Of a stretch of 36,097 nt of DNA, positions 9,415 to 16,765 are shown in pieces (within the stretch, counting starts at the first letter, position 1; each line of letters begins with the position of its first letter). A model generated the notes under the pieces. The model was not told where the DNA came from. It saw only the letters and a list, made by a program, of their open reading frames with translations, and ran no database searches. Both the position numbers and the translations under genes were made by a program. Source of the stretch: Blastocatellia bacterium (GTDB taxonomy: Bacteria; Acidobacteriota; Blastocatellia; UBA7656); assembly GCA_035275065.1 (NCBI GenBank), contig DATENM010000148.1:1-36097 (forward strand), written 5' to 3'.

Positions 9415-9443
9415 AGTCTAAACCAGCCTTCGGCGCGATGCAA
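9415..9443 (-). promoter_or_regulatory. Candidate promoter of beta-helix gene, short leader
   Basis: On the minus strand TTGCAT (9438-9443) and TAGACT (9415-9420) are 17 bases apart. Transcription would begin about 9 bases before the ATG at 9399, too close for a Shine-Dalgarno site, and none is seen. Confidence 0.4.
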
Positions 9444-9450
9444 GCAGTGC

Positions 9451-9606
9451 CGACACGGAGACGCGGGGATACAGCGACACGGAGACACGGAGACACGGGG
9501 ACGCGGAGAATGGGAACTTAGCAACAAGGCTTGATGTTGTTCCTTCACCGTGTCGCCGCATCGCCGCGTCGCCGTGTCGCCGCGTCGCCGCGTCGCCGCG
9601 TCTCCT
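9451..9606. repeat. Inverted tandem-octamer array (GACRCGGM units)
   Basis: The left arm (about 9451-9515) consists of consecutive 8-base units such as GACACGGA, GACGCGGG and GACGCGGA. The right arm (about 9545-9606) is the inverted counterpart, about seven units of GACGCGGC/GACACGGC type read on the minus strand. The spacer is about 30 bases. It fills the gap between two divergent genes and would fold into a long imperfect hairpin. It shares its unit with the arrays near 20659 and 35919. Confidence 0.85.
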
Positions 9607-9635
9607 TGAGTCGCTTCGCCGGCGGATGGTAGTAT
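9606..9635 (+). promoter_or_regulatory. Candidate promoter of DASS transporter gene
   Basis: TTGAGT (9606-9611) and TAGTAT (9630-9635) are 18 bases apart. The -10 element overlaps the ATG at 9634, which argues that translation starts at 9682 instead. The -35 box directly adjoins the end of the octamer array. Confidence 0.4.
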
Positions 9636-9681
9636 GCGCCGCGTCCATCAATCAGGCGATAACCCGAAAGGAACTTCACGA

Positions 9682-11139
9682 ATGGAAGCCGTCTCTGACC
9701 GCGCAGAGGTCAAGCCTGTGGCCAGTCCGCCGCCGCGCCGCCGTCTGCTCGTCCGCTGGGGGGTGGTGCTGATGGCCGGCCTCGTCATTTTTATCCTCCC
9801 GCATCCGAGCGCGATCACGACGCAATCATGGGGGCTGCTGGCCATCTTCGTCGCCACCATCGTCGGCATGATCGTTCAGCCAATGCCCGGCGGCGCGATG
9901 GTGCTGTTGGGCGTAGCGGCGCTGGCGCTCACCGGCGCGCTGCCGGTGCGGCAAGCGCTCAGCGGTTACGGCGACCCCGTAGTGTGGCTGGTGCTCGCGG
10001 CATTCTTCATGTCACGCGGCATGATTAAGACGGGGCTGGGCCGCCGCATCGCCTTCTGGTTCATCCGCGCCCTCGGCAAGCGCTCGCTCGGCCTGGGTTA
10101 TGCGCTGGTGGCGACAGACGTGTTGATGGGCACTTTCATTCCTTCGACCGGGGCGCGCTCCGGCGGCATCATCTTTCCCATCGCCAAGAGCCTCGCCGAA
10201 GCCTACGACTCGCACCCCGGCCCGACGGCGCGGCGGCTCGGCGCATTTTTGATGACGATGCTCTATCAGTGCGAAGTCATCATCTGCGCAATGTTTCTGA
10301 CCGGGCAGGCATCGAACCCGGCGATTGCCAAATTCGCCGGCCAGCTCACGGGCATGGACTTGAGCTACAGCCGCTGGATGCTTGGCGCGATTGTGCCGGG
10401 CGTGATCTCGCTTACAGTCGTGCCGCTGTTGATCTATCGGCTCTTCCCGCCAGAGATCAAGCGGACGCCGGTGGCTTCGACGATGGCGGCCAGCGAGCTT
10501 GAAAAGATGGGGCCGATGACGCGCGCTGAAAAGCTGATGATGATGGTCTTCGCGCTGGTCGCGCTGCTATGGATGACGACGGCGCTGCATCACATCGATT
10601 ACGCCGTGGTGGCGCTGGTCGGCATCGGCGTCTTGCTCTTGAGCGGCGTGCTCGATTGGGGCGATGTGCTGGGCGAGCGCAGCGCCTGGGACGTCTTCAT
10701 CTGGTATGGCGGCTTGATTCGCATGGCCGAGGCGCTGGGCGAATCGGGCATCACCAAGCAGTTCGCCGACGCCGTGGCGGGTTTCACGACCGGTTGGATG
10801 TGGTGGGGCGCGCTGGCGGCGTTGCTGCTGGTCTATTTTTACGCGCACTATGGATTTGCCAGCATCACGGCGCACGCGACGGCGATGTATCTGCCGTTCC
10901 TCGCGGTCATCCTGCTGGCGGGCGCGCCGCCCTACGCGGCGGCCTTGCTGCTCGCCTATTGCTCGAACCTGATGGCCGGGCTGACGCACTATGGCACGAC
11001 GCCGGGGCCGATCTATTTCGGCGCCGGCTACGTCAGGCAACAGACGTGGTGGTGGCTAGGCTTTCTTGCCTCTGTGCCGAACCTCATCATCTGGGCCACC
11101 GCCGGCTTTCTCTGGTGGAAGCTGCTCGGCTGGTGGTAA
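9682..11139 (+). CDS. DASS (SLC13) family dicarboxylate/tricarboxylate transporter
   Basis: A 485-residue inner-membrane protein with about a dozen hydrophobic segments. It fits the divalent anion:Na+ symporter family, CitT-like branch, which moves citrate, succinate, malate, tartrate or 2-oxoglutarate. Diagnostic segments are FIPSTGARSGGIIFPIAKSL (re-entrant hairpin and substrate loop), the later half-repeat IAKFAGQLTGMDLSYSRW, and the C-terminal signature YCSNLMAGLTHYGTTPGPIYF, containing the second SNT-like motif. The start at 9682 has AAAGGAA 8 bases upstream; an upstream ATG at 9634 lies inside the probable promoter. The short Pro/Arg-rich cytoplasmic N terminus (SPPPRRRLLVRW) obeys the positive-inside rule. 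The exact substrate is not readable. Confidence 0.87.
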   Translation: MEAVSDRAEVKPVASPPPRRRLLVRWGVVLMAGLVIFILPHPSAITTQSWGLLAIFVATIVGMIVQPMPGGAMVLLGVAALALTGALPVRQALSGYGDPVVWLVLAAFFMSRGMIKTGLGRRIAFWFIRALGKRSLGLGYALVATDVLMGTFIPSTGARSGGIIFPIAKSLAEAYDSHPGPTARRLGAFLMTMLYQCEVIICAMFLTGQASNPAIAKFAGQLTGMDLSYSRWMLGAIVPGVISLTVVPLLIYRLFPPEIKRTPVASTMAASELEKMGPMTRAEKLMMMVFALVALLWMTTALHHIDYAVVALVGIGVLLLSGVLDWGDVLGERSAWDVFIWYGGLIRMAEALGESGITKQFADAVAGFTTGWMWWGALAALLLVYFYAHYGFASITAHATAMYLPFLAVILLAGAPPYAAALLLAYCSNLMAGLTHYGTTPGPIYFGAGYVRQQTWWWLGFLASVPNLIIWATAGFLWWKLLGWW

Positions 11140-11230
11140 AGCCGCCGGGTCGAATTTTTGGCGAGCCAAGCAACGCGCGGGCGTAGTCGTTTGCTCTAAC
11201 CGGGAAAGCATCAACAGGAGGAAGACCCGT

Positions 11231-11806
11231 ATGAGCAGCGAGCCATTGCGGCAAACGGCACGGCGCATCGGCATCTCAGGCGCGGCGCGCCGTGGGTTGA
11301 TTGTCGCCTTGTGCCTGTTCGCCTTCGCGGCGACGGCGGCGGCGCAAAACCGTATCCCGAATGACGATTATAGCGACAAGCTGATTAGCGTCAGCGTCCG
11401 TGAAGTGATTCTCGAAGCGATAGATTTTCAGGACCAGACGGCACGCATGAGCATCGCGCTCGACGTCAAGAATCCGCTGCCGCTGAAGCTGAAAGACTTC
11501 GATTACCGCCTGCGGCTCTATGGGCTTGAGGCGATCACCGGCGATTACGACGGCGAGATGAAGCTGGGCGGCAAGCGGCCTTTGCGCATCAACCTGCCGG
11601 TGCGCTTGAACCTGCGGGCGATTCCGCAGATCATCTGGTCGGCGTTCAGGAACAGCGGGCGCTTGAAATTCGATCTCGACACCGCCTTCACGCTGCCGCT
11701 GTTCGTCATCGAGAAGCGCTTCGACAAGACGTTTTCCGGCGACGTGCCGCTGAAGAGTTTAGTCGACGCGGCGACCATGCTGCGCGCCAGCAAGCTTGGG
11801 TTTTGA
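11231..11806 (+). CDS. Exported LEA type 2 / WHy-like protein
   Basis: A 191-residue protein. The start at 11231 has a strong AGGAGGAAG site; in-frame codons further upstream would read through the transporter's end and give an unlikely N terminus. A twin-arginine-rich n-region and the hydrophobic core LIVALCLFAFAATAAAQ form a signal peptide. The mature part follows the LEA-2 pattern: an amphipathic strand (VREVILEAIDFQDQTARMSI), the core LDVKNPLPLKLKDFDYRLRL, then a second beta-sheet half with a final FSGDVPLKSL. LEA-2 domains in bacteria are small beta-sandwiches in the periplasm, sometimes linked to desiccation or envelope stress; the role here is inference. It follows the transporter gene by 91 bases and converges with the serine hydrolase gene, 17 bases away. 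Confidence 0.75.
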   Translation: MSSEPLRQTARRIGISGAARRGLIVALCLFAFAATAAAQNRIPNDDYSDKLISVSVREVILEAIDFQDQTARMSIALDVKNPLPLKLKDFDYRLRLYGLEAITGDYDGEMKLGGKRPLRINLPVRLNLRAIPQIIWSAFRNSGRLKFDLDTAFTLPLFVIEKRFDKTFSGDVPLKSLVDAATMLRASKLGF

Positions 11807-11823
11807 TGGCTTGTCGGCGCGCG

Positions 11824-12942
11824 TCACTGCTTGGTCGAATTCGCTTTCTCATCTGTTGCCGGCGTCATCTTGTCCGCCAGCGCCAGCTTTGCCAGGTCGT
11901 TGGCCACGGCTTGCGGGTTGGCGCGCTGGTTATTGCACAGCACGATGACGACCGCTTTGACATCGGGATAGCGCGCAATGAAGGTCACGAAGCCATCAAT
12001 GCCGCCGCTGTGCGCGATCACCTTGAGACCCCGTTGATTGCCCATCCCCCAGCCGTAGCCATAATTGTTCTTGACCGGCGTGAACATCAAGTCGAGCGAC
12101 TTTTTTGAAATCAGCTTTTCGGTATAGAGCGCCTGATCCCACAGGTAGAGGTCTTCGACCGTCGAGTACAATGCGCCCGCCGAAAACGGAATCGTCATGT
12201 CGAGGTATCGCGCATTCATCATCGTGCCGCCCTGCGGCATGTACCCGGCGGCGCGGCGCGGCAAGACCTGGGCGTTGTGGTCGTAGCCGGTATTTTTCAT
12301 GCCCAGCGGCGTGAAGATGTTCTCTTGCAGGAACGCTTCATACGACTTGCCCGATACTTTCTCGATCACATGCCCAAGCAGCACATACCCTGAATTGCTG
12401 TAGCTCCATTTCTCGCCGGGCTGAAAATCGAGCGGCTTATCTTTGAAGCGCCCGACCAGCGCCTCGACGGTCGTCGGCAGCGACATGGTTTTCTGGTAGT
12501 CGGGGAAGCTCGTGAAGTTCGGCACGCCGCCGGTATGCGAGAGCAGGTGATGCAGCGTGACGGGTTGCCAGACGGCGGGACAGTCGGCGACATATTTACA
12601 GATTGAATCCTGCACGCTCAACTTGCCTTGCTCCTGCAACATCATGATGGCGGTGGCGGTGAACTGCTTGGTGATCGAGCCGAGGCGGAACTTGGTCTGC
12701 GGCGTATTTGGCACCTCGTCTTCGAGATTCGCCATGCCATAGCCTTTGCTGAGCAGCACGCGCCCGTCGCGGGCGACAAAGACCGCGCCGCTGAATTGAT
12801 TGGCTTTGACGGCGGCGTTCAGACGCTCGTCGGCTTTCAGTTGCAGGTCATCGCTTGCCGCTTTCGTCTGCGCCGCGGCGGTCGCCGCAAGCATCAGGCA
12901 AAGCGCGATAACGGCCATGAGCCGCCGGTTGATCTCTCGCAT
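11824..12942 (-). CDS. Secreted serine beta-lactamase-family hydrolase
   Basis: A 372-residue exported enzyme of the class C beta-lactamase / penicillin-binding-protein-like family (Pfam Beta-lactamase). Residues 1-24 are a signal peptide. All three active-site elements are present: S89-I-T-K92 (nucleophile and base), Y181-S-N183, and H311-S-G-G in place of the KTG box. The phrase LLSHTGGVPNF is typical of the esterase/D-aminopeptidase branch (EstB, AmpH, DAP). Such proteins hydrolyse peptides, D-amino-acid amides or esters in the periplasm, and true antibiotic resistance is unusual. The start at 12942 has CAGGAG at the right distance; the longer frame to 13005 would translate the REP-like palindrome and is rejected. 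Confidence 0.87.
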   Translation of the reverse strand: MREINRRLMAVIALCLMLAATAAAQTKAASDDLQLKADERLNAAVKANQFSGAVFVARDGRVLLSKGYGMANLEDEVPNTPQTKFRLGSITKQFTATAIMMLQEQGKLSVQDSICKYVADCPAVWQPVTLHHLLSHTGGVPNFTSFPDYQKTMSLPTTVEALVGRFKDKPLDFQPGEKWSYSNSGYVLLGHVIEKVSGKSYEAFLQENIFTPLGMKNTGYDHNAQVLPRRAAGYMPQGGTMMNARYLDMTIPFSAGALYSTVEDLYLWDQALYTEKLISKKSLDLMFTPVKNNYGYGWGMGNQRGLKVIAHSGGIDGFVTFIARYPDVKAVVIVLCNNQRANPQAVANDLAKLALADKMTPATDEKANSTKQ

Positions 12943-12967
12943 AAAAGTCACTCCTGATTTTATCGAT

Positions 12968-13023
12968 GTAGCGCAATCTGTTAGATTGCGCGAGCTAAGG
13001 CGCAATCTAACAGATTGCGCTAC
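12968..13023. repeat. REP-like nested palindrome (GTAGCGCAATCT type)
   Basis: Two perfectly inverted 24-base arms (12968-12991 and 13000-13023) flank an 8-base spacer. Each arm is itself a hairpin, GCGCAATCT pairing with AGATTGCGC across a 3-base loop. It can therefore fold as one long stem or two small ones. It lies upstream of the serine hydrolase gene and behind the pckA terminator. Its ends (GTAGCGCAA) resemble those of the palindrome at 31252. Confidence 0.85.
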
Positions 13024-13041
13024 AAGTCACCATACAAACGC

Positions 13042-13072
13042 AAAACAGGGGCGGGATGTTTCTTCCCGCCCC
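13042..13072 (-). terminator. pckA: Rho-independent terminator of pckA
   Basis: On the minus strand GGGGCGGGA pairs with TCCCGCCCC around a 7-base loop, followed by TGTTTTG. It starts 35 bases after the pckA stop codon. Confidence 0.7.
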
Positions 13073-13107
13073 CAGGCAATCAGTCAGGTAATGCTTTGAC
13101 CGCGCGG

Positions 13108-14673
13108 TTAGCCGACCGCCGCGGCAATCTCCGGGTTCAAGCCTTCCCACTTCTGCATGTACTCGCGGCGCTCATTCTTCAAGCGCTCGACGATCTGCCG
13201 GTATTCGTCGGCGCGGCCCTGAGCTTCATAGAGGCGGCGCGGTTGCAAGACGTCCATGTCTTCGCCTTCGAGGCCGGGCACGCTCTTTGCCACTTGATAG
13301 CCGAAGTCGGCGTCGTCCTGCCATTCAATCGTGCCTTCGGCAATGGCTTTGACGATGGCCGACGAGTGGTGGATGCGGACTTTCTTCGAGCGCTCGTCGG
13401 CATCGCCGCCGCCGACGCGGCCCGTGTTCATCAGGTAGATGTCCATCGGCGACGACTCTAACAGCTCCCAGAAGCGGTTGCCCTGCTGGGCGTGCTTGAG
13501 CGGGAAGAAGGGGTTGGTGCCGGGGACGCGCAGGAACTTGCCGGCCTCTGCCGCGCCGCCTGCCGAAGTGCCGCGCGTTTCGCCGAGCATAAAGTAAGCC
13601 GCCGCCTGATGGCGGTTGAGTCGGGCGACGCCGGGAATGATGTTGTCGTTGCGGTTGAGGATCAACAAGAAATCCGCCGACTTGATTTCGCGCGCGTCCA
13701 TCGCCCCGGCGATATCGGCCATGCGGACGACGGCGCGACCGTTCTGCGTGTAACTCGTATTATAAAAATCCAGCTCGCCGTCAGCATCCTGCGAGACGTT
13801 CTCAAGATAGGCGTGCGGCGTCGTCACCGCATGGTAAATCGTCGGCTCGTCGCGTTCGTTGAGGCCGAAGGTTTTGGCGAAGCAGCCATTCTCGGTGGCG
13901 TAAATCTTGCCGCCCGGCATCAGCGCGACGAAGTCGTCCTGAACCGGCGAAGAGTTATTCTGCTTGGTGAAGGTGGTCGTCGTCTTGCCGGTGCCCGACA
14001 GGCCGATAATCAGGCCGACGCGATTGTTGTCACCGACCGGAATCACTTTGCAGCCGGCATGCAGCGCCAGCCCGCCGCGATCATAGACGAGTTGATTCCA
14101 CATGCGCAGGCCGCCCTTCTTCGACTCGCCGAAGTAATCGCTGTTGAAGACGCGGGTGACGCCATGGTCGAGATCAACGGCGATCAAACGATCCGCCGGG
14201 TAGCCGCGCATCACCAGGTTGGGCGTGTAGATGACGGTCAAACGCGGCTCGAAGCTGTCAAGCTCGGCATCGCTCGCCGGGTAATAGAGATGCTTCTGCA
14301 TGGCGGCGACGTTGGCGTTCGAGCGCTCGATAATCAGGCGCGCGGCAACGCGGAAGTCCGGGTCGTTGCCGATGAAGCCGTCAACGACGATCATCTCGCA
14401 ATTGCGGATGTAATCGTTCTGCAAGCGGGCAATGCGCTCGTACTCGGCGCGCGTGATGGTCTGCGAGTCGTGCCGTTCGGGCGCGTCGCTGACGACGTAG
14501 GTGGATAGCTTTGAGCGCGCGTCAACGCGGGTCTGGGTATTGGTGTTGTGATAGCGCGTGACGCGGGTGTTGGGCATGGCTTCGGTCAATTCACGAAGCC
14601 GCTCAGCCGAGGGATTCCAGATGACCTCCTTCGGCTCGACAGGTAGGATGGCTCTCGCAGACGGTTTACTCAT
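13108..14673 (-). CDS. pckA: Phosphoenolpyruvate carboxykinase (ATP)
   Basis: A 521-residue protein, close to the usual length of the ATP-dependent enzyme (EC 4.1.1.49), which converts oxaloacetate plus ATP to phosphoenolpyruvate, CO2 and ADP as the entry step of gluconeogenesis. The P-loop GLSGTGKTT is at residues 224-232, the metal-binding kinase-2 motif QDDFVAL follows at about 245-251, and ENGCFAKTFGL and NRNDNIIPGVARL complete the family pattern. The substrate-side RGYPADRLIAVD region is present. The start has a strong CGGAGGA site. It has its own promoter (14715-14743) and terminator, so it is probably monocistronic. With the C4-dicarboxylate-type transporter nearby it suggests growth on organic acids, which is inference. 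Confidence 0.97.
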   Translation of the reverse strand: MSKPSARAILPVEPKEVIWNPSAERLRELTEAMPNTRVTRYHNTNTQTRVDARSKLSTYVVSDAPERHDSQTITRAEYERIARLQNDYIRNCEMIVVDGFIGNDPDFRVAARLIIERSNANVAAMQKHLYYPASDAELDSFEPRLTVIYTPNLVMRGYPADRLIAVDLDHGVTRVFNSDYFGESKKGGLRMWNQLVYDRGGLALHAGCKVIPVGDNNRVGLIIGLSGTGKTTTTFTKQNNSSPVQDDFVALMPGGKIYATENGCFAKTFGLNERDEPTIYHAVTTPHAYLENVSQDADGELDFYNTSYTQNGRAVVRMADIAGAMDAREIKSADFLLILNRNDNIIPGVARLNRHQAAAYFMLGETRGTSAGGAAEAGKFLRVPGTNPFFPLKHAQQGNRFWELLESSPMDIYLMNTGRVGGGDADERSKKVRIHHSSAIVKAIAEGTIEWQDDADFGYQVAKSVPGLEGEDMDVLQPRRLYEAQGRADEYRQIVERLKNERREYMQKWEGLNPEIAAAVG

Positions 14674-14714
14674 TGATTCCTCCGGTGTTGATTTAGAGAG
14701 TCAACTAAGAATTG

Positions 14715-14743
14715 ATGATAGCTTACCGAAATAGTGCTGGCAA
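14715..14743 (-). promoter_or_regulatory. pckA: Sigma-70-type promoter of pckA
   Basis: On the minus strand TTGCCA (14738-14743) and TATCAT (14715-14720) are separated by exactly 17 bases. The transcript would start about 35 bases before the pckA ATG, leaving room for its ribosome site. Confidence 0.6.
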
Positions 14744-14770
14744 ACGCGTGCTTCCGGGCTAAACCTGACT

Positions 14771-15370
14771 TCAGCCGAGCAAGTCGTCCGTCATGATAAC
14801 GAGGCCGGAGGGGGAGTCAATGGTTAAACGGTCGCCGCGACGCATCACTTGAATCTGCTGATATGCGCCCGCTGCCGGCTGCGAGTAGACTTCAATCGCA
14901 TCGGCATTCAAATCAATCAGCCATACAACCGGGATCAGCGCGCGCGCGTAGAGCGGCACCTTGACGGTGCGATCAAACTGCACGGACGAGTCCGCGACTT
15001 CGACAATCAACAGCACGTCTGCCGGTGTCGGCTTGGCCTGAGCATAAAAATCGGCGCGCGGTTTGAGCAGCGCCAGGTCAGGCTGCGGCTCGGAGTAATC
15101 ATCTAGCCGAATCGGGTTCTGTACACTGACGAATGCAGCAAGACCGACAAGACGTGTAAAGAGCATGGTCAGCCGAATCACACATCCAGCATGAGCATCA
15201 CCGATAGGACTCATTTCGATAATCTCCCCATCGAGCAACTCGATGCGGTCGTCTTCTGTGAGAATGCCGGCTTCGAGCATGCGCCTGTAGTCGTCAACCG
15301 TAAACGTCCAGTACTTGACCGGCACGGGCGGGCCGCCTCGAAAACTGATCTGGGAGTCGAAATCTTGCAT
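14771..15370 (-). CDS. Uma2 family (DUF820) putative endonuclease
   Basis: A 199-residue protein with the Uma2/DUF820 layout, a PD-(D/E)XK-type nuclease fold: FTVDDYRRMLEAGILTEDDRIELLDGEIIEMSPIG at the N terminus, QPDLALL (catalytic Asp), then LIVEVADSS (Glu) and the downstream DRTVKVPLYARALIPVVWLIDL helix-strand pair. Uma2 proteins are greatly expanded in cyanobacteria and present in other phyla; their DNA target and role are unknown. I choose the start at 15370, which has CGGAG 5 bases upstream; the in-frame codon at 15400 lies inside the heptamer array. It follows the metallophosphatase gene on the same strand, with the inverted array filling the whole gap. Confidence 0.82.
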   Translation of the reverse strand: MQDFDSQISFRGGPPVPVKYWTFTVDDYRRMLEAGILTEDDRIELLDGEIIEMSPIGDAHAGCVIRLTMLFTRLVGLAAFVSVQNPIRLDDYSEPQPDLALLKPRADFYAQAKPTPADVLLIVEVADSSVQFDRTVKVPLYARALIPVVWLIDLNADAIEVYSQPAAGAYQQIQVMRRGDRLTIDSPSGLVIMTDDLLG

Positions 15371-15385
15371 AGCCGCTCCGAAGAG

Positions 15386-15466
15386 AGTGACAAGTGACAA
15401 GTGACGAGTGACAAGAGGGAGTCCCCTTTGTTTCTACTTGTCACTTGTCACTTGTCACTTGTCACT
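15386..15466. repeat. Inverted tandem-heptamer array (AGTGACA units)
   Basis: The left arm 15386-15415 has four AGTGACA-type units in tandem. The right arm 15437-15466 is its inverted copy, differing at one of 30 positions. The spacer is 21 bases. The right arm ends at the base next to the metallophosphatase stop codon and the left arm ends 15 bases before the Uma2 start, so the array is the entire intergenic region. In mRNA it would form a 30-bp hairpin. It has no T-run, so it is not an ordinary terminator. Confidence 0.95.
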
Positions 15467-16477
15467 TCATTGGTTGTAGCGGGCGCGCTCGCGCTCTAGC
15501 CGCGCCGCCTGCACATAGGCTTTGGCCTCGGCGTCCGAGGGCACTACCGAGTCGAGATCGGTGGCGATATACTTGAAACTGACATGCCCCTCTTTGTCCA
15601 CATACACCCGCAGGTCGCTGGCTTGAATGTTGCCCGGCGTTGTCGGCACGACCAGCGTTTTGCCGACCTGGCGAGTGTTGAACAGACCTTCGGCGTTGCC
15701 GGCAATCACCACGTCGGCTTCCGGGTTTTCGCTCGCCAGCTTCATGGCTCCGGCCAACTCTGCATGGGCGACGATCACCAGCACATCACATTGTTTGCGC
15801 GCGATGGGGACGACGCGCCGCGCCGCTTCATACATATTCTTCACCGTCGCATCGGCGATGCCGTCGCTCGTGCGATAGGGTTCGGTCAAACCGACGAAGC
15901 CGATGCGCAGCTTAGCCCGCTTGCCCGTCAGCCGTGGGCTGCGAACTTCCTTAATCAGAAAAGGCGCCGGCGGCGCGATATTGTCATCATAATTGCTGTT
16001 GGCCGAGATCAAGTTTTTGAGCATCGGAAACTGCGCCATGCGTTCGCTCAAGCCGTCTTTCGCCAGCAAACGCTCGGCTTGCGCCAGGTCGTTGCGGCTC
16101 AGGTTGACGACATCCACCGGCCAGCGGTCATAGGCGCGCGTCACCTGCTCGTTTTGCAGCGAGACGAGGCGGTCATTTGAGGACGTGTACCAGAACTGCC
16201 CGGCCTCGACTTGCAGCACCGGCACGTCCTTGAACTTTTCCTTGAAGGCGTTGAGATAGCCGATGCGCCGCGCCAACCCGCCGCGCGGCAGATTACAGTC
16301 ACAGGTCTCCAGGTTGCCGCGCATGTTGCTGGTGATCAAGATGGCCAGCGCGAAGCCGTCATCGGTGCCCAATCGTTCGTCGAGCGTCGCCGGCTGCGGC
16401 CTCGTCAGCCCTTGCCCAAGCGCCGCGACCAGTAAAATAACGGTCAGTAAAATTGCGAAAAGCGATCTTCTAAACAA
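15467..16477 (-). CDS. Exported metallophosphatase, UshA/5'-nucleotidase-like
   Basis: A 336-residue protein with a signal peptide (FRRSLFAILLTVILLVAALGQ). The mature part follows the calcineurin-like metallophosphoesterase pattern seen in secreted 5'-nucleotidase relatives: ETCDCNLPRGGLARRIGYLN, VLQVEAGQFWY, VVNLSRNDLA and VLVIVAHAEL. Several positions that are metal ligands in UshA-type enzymes (an early DxH, GNHE) are not recognisable, and the first motif resembles the CxCx-GGLARR variant family, so catalytic activity is uncertain. The start codon is TTG at 16477, supported by GGAG 8 bases upstream. The stop codon touches the heptamer array; the Uma2 gene lies beyond it on the same strand. 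Confidence 0.72.
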   Translation of the reverse strand: MFRRSLFAILLTVILLVAALGQGLTRPQPATLDERLGTDDGFALAILITSNMRGNLETCDCNLPRGGLARRIGYLNAFKEKFKDVPVLQVEAGQFWYTSSNDRLVSLQNEQVTRAYDRWPVDVVNLSRNDLAQAERLLAKDGLSERMAQFPMLKNLISANSNYDDNIAPPAPFLIKEVRSPRLTGKRAKLRIGFVGLTEPYRTSDGIADATVKNMYEAARRVVPIARKQCDVLVIVAHAELAGAMKLASENPEADVVIAGNAEGLFNTRQVGKTLVVPTTPGNIQASDLRVYVDKEGHVSFKYIATDLDSVVPSDAEAKAYVQAARLERERARYNQ

Positions 16478-16506
16478 CTGCTTTGCTCCTTGGAATGAAA
16501 TGCTTG

Positions 16507-16626
16507 AGAGGAAGTCAGGAGTCAGGAGTCAGGAGTCAGAATGAACAAGGAAGTCGGCGGCAGTGAGTACACTTGCTGCGCCTCTGCTTTCGTTCTGACT
16601 TCTGACTTCTGAATACTGAATACTTC
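16507..16626. repeat. Inverted tandem-heptamer array (GAGTCAG units)
   Basis: The left arm (about 16507-16541) contains four GAGTCAG/AAGTCAG units. The inverted right arm (about 16592-16626) has two GAAGTCA and two GTATTCA units on the minus strand. The spacer is about 50 bases. It is less perfect than the array at 15386. It lies between divergent genes, in the leader or promoter region of both. Confidence 0.85.
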
Positions 16627-16765
16627 CCCTCTATGGTTCTATCACACTTGGCGAGACGGCGACAATCGGGGCCTGCCGGTTTGCATCTGCGCGGTGGCTC
16701 ACATAAACTGCTGCACGTCGAATGTGGGATCGGCTCTCACACGGCTGCGGAAAGGAGCGCCCGCG

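Noticed and set aside
11824..12942. Antibiotic-resistance beta-lactamase
   Set aside because: The motif set and the SHTGG segment fit the esterase/peptidase branch of the family; resistance cannot be inferred.
12943..13005. N-terminal extension of the serine hydrolase
   Set aside because: It would translate the REP-like palindrome; the start at 12942 has a strong ribosome site and signal peptide.
13492..14508. 338-codon plus-strand frame inside pckA
   Set aside because: It mirrors the codon pattern of pckA, which has full catalytic motifs; no ribosome site.
14771..15370. Uma2 protein as part of an insertion sequence
   Set aside because: No terminal inverted repeats or target duplications surround the gene; the heptamer array is only on one side.
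15386..15466. CRISPR array
   Set aside because: Units are 7 bases with no spacers and the two arms are inverted.
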